Shown: piece by piece, positions 33,674 through 39,714 of the stretch
Layout: every line of letters starts with the position of its first letter
Position numbering within the stretch: position 1 is the stretch's first letter
Assembly: GCA_007695285.1 (NCBI GenBank)
Contig: REEC01000088.1
Location: forward strand, 1 to 39,714
DNA: 39,714 bases
Source of the DNA: Spirochaetaceae bacterium
Lineage (GTDB): Bacteria > Spirochaetota > Spirochaetia > DSM-27196 > PXBQ01
Direction of reading: 5' to 3'
Program-made: the position numbers and the translations under genes
The notes under the pieces: generated by a model
Databases searched by the model: none
What the model was told of the DNA's origin: nothing
Seen by the model: the letters and a program-made list of their open reading frames with translations, nothing else

Positions 33674-35224
33674 CTAACGGGGCTGTTCGCGCGCACGGTC
33701 CGTGCCGACCAGCAGCTCGACCAGGCTTGTCCCTCGGAGCCGGTGCAGTTCGAGTATCTCGAGAGTCCGCTCGGTCGTAAGGTCCGCGATCTCGGACTCA
33801 CGCGCCGTGATCTGCGCGGCGAGAGTCGCGATATTGAGCTCGGTTGTTGCGCCGATCTCGACGAGTTCTCGTTCCGCCGCGAGTTGCTCCCGGTCGAACA
33901 CGAGATCGAGCTCCGCAAGCTCAATCCGCTGCTCCATGATATCGATCCGCCGGCGGACAAGGTCGATTTGCGAGTGACTCTCCGACTCACGTTCGGCAAG
34001 GTCGAGCCGCGCGATCTCGAGCGCGATCGACGCGCGTTCGACGTCGCGCCTGCGCGACGGCTCGCGGCCGAGTGGAACCGTGACGTCGAGCGATAGCCGC
34101 CAGTCGAGTCCGGAACCGTCGCCGAAAAAGTCGCTCACCGCGCCGATGGGTCTATCGGGCGAGTCACGCTCGTCGGCGTAGCGAGGAGTGACCGCGAGCG
34201 CGACCGAGGCGTTCGCGCGTTCGTTCTTTTTCGCGAGCGCGACCGCCGTCTCCGCGCGCGCAACGGCGATCTGCGCGGCCTCGAGCGTCGGCGTGTCGGC
34301 GGTATCGCTGTCGCTTGGGTTGATCGAGATCGGCGCGAGAGTCGACGTCGTGCGTACTTCGAGGCCGGTCAACCGCGAGAGCTCGAGCGCGACCTCTTCG
34401 GCGGCGATAGTCGTACGCAGCTCGGCGTCGGTGAGTCTGTTCATTTGGACGCGGAGCGAGAGCACCGTCTGCCTCGTCCCTTGGCCGCGTTCGAGTCGGA
34501 TCTCCGCGTCGTCTATCCTGAGCTGTGTGAGCTTACTCTCGGTTTGCTGCAGCGTGATCGCGCGCTGAAACGCATCAAGCTGCGCGTACAACCGGACCAC
34601 CGAGCCGACAAGGCGTTCGGCGAGCGCTCTTTCTCCGGAATCCGCTTCACGAGTCGCGGAGACTGCGTCCGCGAGGATCAAATCCGCGCGTTCGGTGTCG
34701 ATGAATCGTCCGTCGACAAACAGTGGTTGTGCCACCGAGACGCGGAGTTCCGGCAGCAACGCGTACGCGGTCGTCGAGCCGTTCTCGTCGTCCTGCGAAA
34801 CGGTCGCCTGAAAACGCCCCGACAGCCCCGCCGAGAGCACTCCCGACGTGGGAAGAGGCTGGCGAACCGACGCGCCAAAACCGAGGGAGTGCGTGAGAGT
34901 CGTACGCGGTTCCGGAGGGAACTCCGCAACGTTAGTCAGCGAAGTGAAATCGGTCGCCCGACGAGTCGCGAGCCCGTACGCGGGTTCGGTCGCGATGGTC
35001 CACGCCGCGCGCCGCGCGTCGATCACCGCGTCGCGTTCGAGCCGCGCGAGGCGTGTCCGCAGTTCAGCCTGACCGACCGTCCTACTCTGTTCGAGCGCGG
35101 CTTGGACGATCGTGCCGAGGTCGAAATCCGCGTGAACTCTCGCGCCCTCCGATGCGCCGACCGACACGGGAGCGAGCATGGACAGGAGGAGCATCGCCGC
35201 AACGAACACTTTCATAATCATCAT
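33674..35224 (-). CDS. TolC-like outer-membrane efflux channel
   Basis: The protein has 516 residues. A signal peptide (MKVFVAAMLLLSMLAPVSVG, after MMI) is followed by two repeated outer-membrane-efflux-protein units with long coiled coils: about residues 30-250 (IVQAALEQSRTVGQAELRTR) and 300-500 (LEAAQIAVARAETAVALAKK, then DLVRRRIDIMEQRIELAELD). There is no lipobox Cys, unlike NodT-type channels. It should form the trimeric exit duct for the RND pump encoded just upstream. ATG 35224 is chosen: it follows GGAGG at six bases and overlaps the RND stop (ATGA); an upstream in-frame extension to 35347 lies inside the RND gene. Confidence 0.88.
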   Translation of the reverse strand: MMIMKVFVAAMLLLSMLAPVSVGASEGARVHADFDLGTIVQAALEQSRTVGQAELRTRLARLERDAVIDARRAAWTIATEPAYGLATRRATDFTSLTNVAEFPPEPRTTLTHSLGFGASVRQPLPTSGVLSAGLSGRFQATVSQDDENGSTTAYALLPELRVSVAQPLFVDGRFIDTERADLILADAVSATREADSGERALAERLVGSVVRLYAQLDAFQRAITLQQTESKLTQLRIDDAEIRLERGQGTRQTVLSLRVQMNRLTDAELRTTIAAEEVALELSRLTGLEVRTTSTLAPISINPSDSDTADTPTLEAAQIAVARAETAVALAKKNERANASVALAVTPRYADERDSPDRPIGAVSDFFGDGSGLDWRLSLDVTVPLGREPSRRRDVERASIALEIARLDLAERESESHSQIDLVRRRIDIMEQRIELAELDLVFDREQLAAERELVEIGATTELNIATLAAQITARESEIADLTTERTLEILELHRLRGTSLVELLVGTDRAREQPR

Positions 35225-38200
35225 GAATGTCCTCCCACGAGTTCGCCGACGACCGTATCGTGATCCTCGGTCTCCGCCGCCAACAGGCGACGTTTTTCGA
35301 AGCGCGCCCTCGATCGTTTTGTGTCGAAGAGAATGCCGTAGACGCATGGTACCACCACAAGCGCCGTGATCGTCGAGAATACAAGTCCAAAAATAATCGT
35401 GCTTGCCATCGGCCCCCAGATTACCGATCTGCCGCCGAGGCCGATCGCCGTCGGCAAGAGGCCGGCGATCGTTGTAACCGACGTCAATAAAATCGGTCTG
35501 AGTCGCGTTGTCGCACCTGCAACCACCGCTTCCCTGACCGATGCGCCGGCCATGCGCCGCTCGTTCACGAAGCTCACGAGCACGATCGTGTCGTTCACCG
35601 CGATACCCGCGAGCGCGACCGACGCGTAGATGACCGTCGTCGAGAGCGGAGTCCCGGAGACCACCAGGAACAGCACGACGCCGACAAACGCAAACGGAAC
35701 CGAGAGTAGGACTAACAGCGGTTGTGTGTACGACTTGAACTGCGCGCCGAGAATCAAGTAGATCAAAAAGACACCGATCAGGAAGATTCTCAGGATCTCG
35801 ATCAGCAGATTCGCGATCGCGGCGAAATCGCCTCCGATCCTGAGCGTCATCCCGGGGAAGATCGATCCAAACTCTTCGGTGAAGAACTGCTCGATGTCAC
35901 GGTTCAGCTCCCTGAGATTCGCCGTCGAGAGGGCATCTGCGGTGATCGTGACTTCGCGCCGGCCGTCAAAACGGTTGATCGACGCGAGAGCCTCGGCGTC
36001 GTCGATCCGCGCGACGGCCGAGAACGGTATGAACCGTCCATCCGGCGTCGGGATGCTGATTTGCGAGATCGCCGACGCGTCGATCGTCGAAAGACCCGCG
36101 TACGTCACGATCACGTCGTACTGCTCGTTATCGAGAAATACCGTCGAGACCGGCAGCCCGTCGAACGTCGTCCGGATGAACGAGCCGATTGCCTGTGTAC
36201 TCAGCCCGAGCTGCATCGCGCGTTCCTCGTCGACGATAATCCTGAGTTCGGGGGTCCCCGCGTCGAGATTGTCTTCAACATTAACGAGGTCGGCCCGCGC
36301 GTCCAACCGATCGCGTACTGCTCCCGTTACGATCGCGAGCTCATCGTAACTGTCGCCGAAGAAACGGAAACTCACGGGCGGATCGGTTGGTGGTCCGTTC
36401 TGCGCGCGGCGGAACTGGACAACTTCGGCTCCGGGGATGTCGTACGTGAGGTTCTGAACGTCGGTCAGAACATCGGTGATGCTGCGCTCGCGCCCTTCGG
36501 CGCGCTCGGCGAGATCGACGACGATCTGCGCGACGTTGTTCCGCCGGATCGTCTGGTTGTCGCGTTGCGAGAACCCGACTGTCGAGTTGATCGAGACGAT
36601 CTCGCCGTTCCCGACGAGCGGAAGCAGCCGCTGCTCGTACCGTCCAACGACACGGTCGGTGCGATCGCGCGACGAGCCCGCCGGAAGTTCGATCTCGATG
36701 TAGAACAACGTGAAGTCCTCGGCGCTGAAAAGATCCTGTCCGATGAACGGCACGAGGGAAAACACGCCGATCATCACAACCACGATTACCGCTACCGTCA
36801 CTCCGCGGAATCGGTACAGGTTTGTGATCACGACGCCGAACCTTTTCTTCACGGCTTCAAAAAAAGCGCGCTTCGGTTCCTTTTTCCCGCCCGGCCAGTC
36901 GGCGTAGTGAGACGGAAGAAAGAACGCCGCCTCGAACGTCGAGATGATCAGCGCGATCGAGACCGTAAGCGGTACGACGCGAAGGAATAAACCGATAACG
37001 CCCGGGAGCAGCGTGAGCGGAAGAAACGCCGCGACGGTCGTCGCCGTCGCCGCGAACACCGGGATGATCACCTCGTTCGTGCCCTCTATTGCCGCGCGAT
37101 GTCGGCTCAGGCCGAGTTGTTGCCTTCGGTAGCTGTTCTCGACGATCACGATCGAGTGATCGACGATGAGCCCGAGGACCAGAACCATCCCGAACAACGT
37201 GTTGCTGTTGAACGTCTCGCCGAGCAACTCGAGCACAATGAAAGTGGCCGCAAACGTGATCGGAATGCCAATCGCGGTGATCAGCGCGTTTCGAAGCCCG
37301 ATGAAAAGGAACAGGATTACGACGAGAAGCCCCAGTCCGAGAATCGCGTTTGTCAGAAGAACGTTGATGCTGTCGCGGATCTGGATCGTCGAGTCGTTCG
37401 TCAGCGTGAACCGAATGCCGGGGTCGGTCGACGGAGTGAGAAAAGCGATCTCATCGCGTACCGAGTCGATCACGCCGATCGAATTTCCGCGCGGCACTTT
37501 GTTCACGCGGAGCGAGACCGAGTCCTCGCCGTTGAAACGCGAAACCACGCCCGCGCTCTCGAACTCCATCGCGATACTCGCGACGTCACCGAGTCGAACG
37601 ACACCGTCGGGCGTACGTCTGACAACGATTCGCTCGAACTCGTCGACGCGTTCGATCCCGCCGACGGTTCGCAACAGGAACTCGTTTCCGTTGTTCGCGA
37701 TCGTGCCTCCGGGAATCGTGACGTTCCGTCCCTGGATTGCCTGCGATACCTCCGTGACCGGGATGCCGAGAGCGACGAGCCGCGCTTGGTCGATCGAGAC
37801 GACGATCCGCCGGTCGCGAACGCCGATCAAGTCGACGCCCGAGACGTCGTTCCTCCCCTCGATGCGCGAGGCGAGAGAACGCGCCGTCGCGTCGAGGGTG
37901 GCGAACGGCACGTCCCCCGAGAGAACCACCTCGATGACCGGAAGAAAGTCGTTCGACGAGAAGTCGGCGATCGAGGCCTGCAGGGTTCCGGAGGGCAGCG
38001 TGACGGTCGTAAACCGGGTCTGCACCTGCTGAAAGAGCCGTTCGAATCGGTCGTTCGACAGTCCGTCGTCGAACTGCAACGTCACCGTCGACAGTCCTTC
38101 TCGCGTCGTCGAGCGAAGCGATCGCAGACTGTCGATGCCTGCCATCGCGTTCTCGATCGGAACGGTGACACTCGTCTCGACGTCCTCCGCCGAGACGCCC

Positions 38201-38355
38201 GGGTACGGAACGATGACGTTCACGAAGAAAAGCGGCACTTCCGAGAACTGCTCGCGCGGCAGCCTCGTGAGACTGAAGAACCCGAGCGCAAGAATCGCGA
38301 ACATGAGTATGTTAACCAGGACCGGGTTTTTTACCGAGAATCGTGCGATGCTCAT
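35221..38355 (-). CDS. RND efflux transporter (AcrB/MexB-like)
   Basis: The protein has 1044 residues, the normal length for hydrophobe/amphiphile RND pumps. It starts MSIARFSVKNPVLVNILMFA (first helix), has two large periplasmic loops (about 35-330 and 550-850) and twelve membrane helices. The proton-relay helix reads VLVLGLIVDHSIVIVENSYR: Asp399 is kept but the usual second Asp is His400. The C-terminal half contains PFAFVGVVLFLVVSGTPLST and SVALAGIAVNDTIVLVSFVN. It exports drugs or other amphiphiles by proton exchange together with the adaptor six bases upstream and the TolC-like channel that overlaps its stop. The start has only a weak ribosome site, so it may depend on coupling. Confidence 0.94.
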   Translation of the reverse strand: MSIARFSVKNPVLVNILMFAILALGFFSLTRLPREQFSEVPLFFVNVIVPYPGVSAEDVETSVTVPIENAMAGIDSLRSLRSTTREGLSTVTLQFDDGLSNDRFERLFQQVQTRFTTVTLPSGTLQASIADFSSNDFLPVIEVVLSGDVPFATLDATARSLASRIEGRNDVSGVDLIGVRDRRIVVSIDQARLVALGIPVTEVSQAIQGRNVTIPGGTIANNGNEFLLRTVGGIERVDEFERIVVRRTPDGVVRLGDVASIAMEFESAGVVSRFNGEDSVSLRVNKVPRGNSIGVIDSVRDEIAFLTPSTDPGIRFTLTNDSTIQIRDSINVLLTNAILGLGLLVVILFLFIGLRNALITAIGIPITFAATFIVLELLGETFNSNTLFGMVLVLGLIVDHSIVIVENSYRRQQLGLSRHRAAIEGTNEVIIPVFAATATTVAAFLPLTLLPGVIGLFLRVVPLTVSIALIISTFEAAFFLPSHYADWPGGKKEPKRAFFEAVKKRFGVVITNLYRFRGVTVAVIVVVMIGVFSLVPFIGQDLFSAEDFTLFYIEIELPAGSSRDRTDRVVGRYEQRLLPLVGNGEIVSINSTVGFSQRDNQTIRRNNVAQIVVDLAERAEGRERSITDVLTDVQNLTYDIPGAEVVQFRRAQNGPPTDPPVSFRFFGDSYDELAIVTGAVRDRLDARADLVNVEDNLDAGTPELRIIVDEERAMQLGLSTQAIGSFIRTTFDGLPVSTVFLDNEQYDVIVTYAGLSTIDASAISQISIPTPDGRFIPFSAVARIDDAEALASINRFDGRREVTITADALSTANLRELNRDIEQFFTEEFGSIFPGMTLRIGGDFAAIANLLIEILRIFLIGVFLIYLILGAQFKSYTQPLLVLLSVPFAFVGVVLFLVVSGTPLSTTVIYASVALAGIAVNDTIVLVSFVNERRMAGASVREAVVAGATTRLRPILLTSVTTIAGLLPTAIGLGGRSVIWGPMASTIIFGLVFSTITALVVVPCVYGILFDTKRSRARFEKRRLLAAETEDHDTVVGELVGGHS

Positions 38356-38361
38356 GATAGC

Positions 38362-39474
38362 CTACCGTACGGCCGCGGGCGATGTGACGGCGACTCGAGC
38401 GCCGTCGATCAAGCCCGTGATGCCCGAGACGATCACCATTTCTCCGACTTGCAGTCCCGAGACGATCTCCACCCGATCCGCCTGTCGCTCGCCCACCACG
38501 ACCGACCGCCTCTCGGCGTATCCGTCGTCGCTCGCGACGAATACGAATCGCGCCGCACCGCGCGCCTGCAACGCCTGTGCCGGAATGACGATGCGCTCTT
38601 CGGCGTCCGGCCGAGGGATCCTCACCGTCGCGGTCAGGCCCGCCCTGGTCGCGTGAGGATCGGAGTTTCGCCACCGGACGACGACCGAAAAACTCCCGGT
38701 CTGTTGATCGCTCCCGGCGGCGACCGCGTGGACCCTCCCGGCGACCTCGGCGATCTGCGCGGCCGGAATCGTGACAAAAACCGGTTGCCCCGGCGTGACC
38801 GCCTGGACTTCGCGCTCGCCGACCGACAACGAAATCTCGAGCTCGGTCGTGTCGATTATCCGCGCGACGCGCGTGTTTGCGTTCACGTAGTTGCCTTCTG
38901 CGATCGCCGCGTCGACCGAAGCGATGCGTCCGCCGATCGGCGCGCGGACCGTCCGCGCTTCGCGCGTGTTCACCGCGCGTTCGTACCGCGCGCGTGCCCC
39001 CGCGAGTGAGCTCCGCGCGGCCGCGAGCTGCGTCTGCGACGCGCCGCCCGACTGCGCGAGCCGTTCGGTCGACGCGAGTTCCAGCCGTGCCGTCTCGAGC
39101 ACCTGTTGCGCTTCGTCGGCCGAAAGCGCCTCGATCGAGTCGTCGAACCGCGCGAGCACGTCGCCCTGCGCGACCGTGTCGCCGAGTTTGAAGCCGACCG
39201 CCTCGAGAACTCCCTGCGTTTCAGCGACGACGACGACCTCGCGCGCTCCCCGAATCGTGCCCGAGGCGACGATCTCCCCGGCAACCGCCCCGAGCCGCGC
39301 CGGGACTCCCTCCACCGGCCGCGGCCCGAGCTCCGCAACCTGTTCCATGACCCACGCCGCGCTCGCCTCGGTCCGCGCATCGACCTCGTTACCGCAGCCG
39401 AGAAGCACGGCCGCAAGCACAACCGCGGACGTCCCGAGGGAGAAGACTTTTTTCAACCGTTTTGTCGTTTTCAT
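38362..39474 (-). CDS. RND efflux periplasmic adaptor, lipoprotein
   Basis: The protein has 370 residues. A lipoprotein signal peptide ends in the lipobox LLGC (Cys27, then GNE), so it should be anchored in the inner membrane, outer leaflet. Then come the lipoyl-like half (VVVAETQGVLEAVGFKLGDT), a short coiled coil (about 120-165), the second half (VRAPIGGRIASVDAAIAEGN), a beta-barrel (ELEISLSVGEREVQAVTPGQ) and the membrane-proximal domain. This is the AcrA/MexA order. It is the first gene of the efflux operon. No ribosome site precedes ATG 39474; a TAATTT box ends nine bases upstream. Confidence 0.92.
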   Translation of the reverse strand: MKTTKRLKKVFSLGTSAVVLAAVLLGCGNEVDARTEASAAWVMEQVAELGPRPVEGVPARLGAVAGEIVASGTIRGAREVVVVAETQGVLEAVGFKLGDTVAQGDVLARFDDSIEALSADEAQQVLETARLELASTERLAQSGGASQTQLAAARSSLAGARARYERAVNTREARTVRAPIGGRIASVDAAIAEGNYVNANTRVARIIDTTELEISLSVGEREVQAVTPGQPVFVTIPAAQIAEVAGRVHAVAAGSDQQTGSFSVVVRWRNSDPHATRAGLTATVRIPRPDAEERIVIPAQALQARGAARFVFVASDDGYAERRSVVVGERQADRVEIVSGLQVGEMVIVSGITGLIDGARVAVTSPAAVR

Positions 39475-39483
39475 ACGAAGCCC

Positions 39484-39513
39484 AAATTACACGCGCGCAT
39501 CGTCGATCGTCAA
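39484..39513 (-). promoter_or_regulatory. Putative promoter of the efflux operon
   Basis: On the minus strand TTGACG (39508-39513) and TAATTT (39484-39489) are 18 bases apart, and nine bases separate the -10 box from ATG 39474. The leader would be only a few bases. Confidence 0.55.
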
Positions 39514-39516
39514 GGA

Positions 39517-39538
39517 TTTTAACTAGAATTAGGTAAAA
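39517..39538. promoter_or_regulatory. Palindromic operator candidate of the efflux operon
   Basis: TTTTAaCTA (39517-39525) and TAGgTAAAA (39530-39538) are inverted around four bases. The palindrome is AT-rich in GC-rich DNA and starts three bases beyond the -35 box. TetR-family proteins bind sites of this size and place; the TetR at 32954 or the AraC protein at the right edge are possible binders. Confidence 0.5.
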
Positions 39539-39582
39539 TTCGCCTCTTGACTCCGAAGCGGCCGGCAGACGACGCCTACGTT

Positions 39583-39714
39583 CTACACCGTCGGGCGGAT
39601 GTCGCGGCCACGAACCGAGTTGGGGCTACGCCCGAACTCGGCCTGGAAGGCCCGGGTAAACGCCGCGATCGACTTGTACCCGATCGCGGCGGCGACTTCG
39701 CCGACGTTACATTG
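39583..39714 (-). CDS. AraC-family regulator, C-terminus only (cut by window edge)
   Basis: The last 43 codons are visible. They read NVGEVAAAIGYKSIAAFTRA followed by FQAEFGRSPNSVRGRDIRP, and stop at 39583-39585. This is the second helix-turn-helix of AraC/XylS regulators (pattern VAxxVGYxSxxxFxRAFxxxFGxSPxxYR). The usual Tyr of the closing motif is replaced (SPNSVRG). The rest lies beyond the window. It ends 108 bases before the efflux adaptor gene on the same strand and may control it. Confidence 0.85.
   Translation of the reverse strand, partial: QCNVGEVAAAIGYKSIAAFTRAFQAEFGRSPNSVRGRDIRPTV

Noticed and set aside
35722..39009. Two long plus-strand open frames (422 and 636 residues)
   Set aside because: Both lie opposite the RND pump and adaptor genes, show no family pattern and are rich in Arg and Asp; they are shadows of the real genes.

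Overview
The window is GC-rich DNA from a Gram-negative-type bacterium. It carries two tripartite-style exporters, a TolC-like outer-membrane protein and a lipoprotein adaptor. The lineage cannot be fixed from sequence alone; a free-living spirochaete or a similar heterotroph fits the gene mix (glycogen-to-trehalose operon, phytanoyl-CoA dioxygenase/AraC pair, Rpn-type nuclease remnant, ClbS-like protein), but this is a guess. No rRNA, tRNA, CRISPR array or intact insertion sequence was seen.

Layout, left to right. 1-3.5 kb, minus strand: a beta-propeller (VCBS/FG-GAP) protein cut by the window edge, a broken remnant of an AfsR/LuxR-type regulator, a DUF456 membrane protein and an amidohydrolase. 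3.6-7.4 kb, plus strand: a MacAB-like export operon (adaptor, ATPase, permease, small exported protein). 7.4-10.9 kb: a phytanoyl-CoA dioxygenase divergent from an AraC regulator, a small unknown protein and a CNNM/DUF21 membrane protein. 10.9-17.7 kb, minus strand: glgX-treZ-treY, an overlapping operon that debranches glycogen and converts the freed maltodextrin to trehalose. 17.8-24.3 kb: a BON-like small protein, acetyl-CoA synthetase, an orphan HisKA_2 sensor kinase, a zinc alcohol dehydrogenase and a membrane-anchored thioredoxin-like protein.

24.4-31.7 kb is the accessory region. It holds an Rpn-family remnant, a structured non-coding stretch, a ClbS/DfsB-like protein, a WrbA-like flavoprotein, a glycoside-hydrolase-like gene that loses its 3' end, a three-gene RHH antitoxin / CcdB-MazF-like toxin / DIP1984-like module, a Phd-PIN toxin-antitoxin pair, an antisense 3' fragment of ileS and a type I restriction hsdR remnant. 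31.8-39.7 kb, minus strand, returns to ordinary genes: metA (acetyltransferase type by its Glu111), and an RND efflux operon (adaptor, RND pump, TolC-like channel) followed by a TetR regulator. The C-terminus of another AraC regulator lies at the right edge.

Two themes cut across the window. First, many genes without a good Shine-Dalgarno have a TAnnnT -10 box 5-9 bases before the start codon, often with a TTGACA-like -35 box 17-18 bases further up; these look like leaderless transcripts and decide several starts. Second, three decayed genes keep pieces from both ends of a family but have lost the middle and changed frame at the joint.
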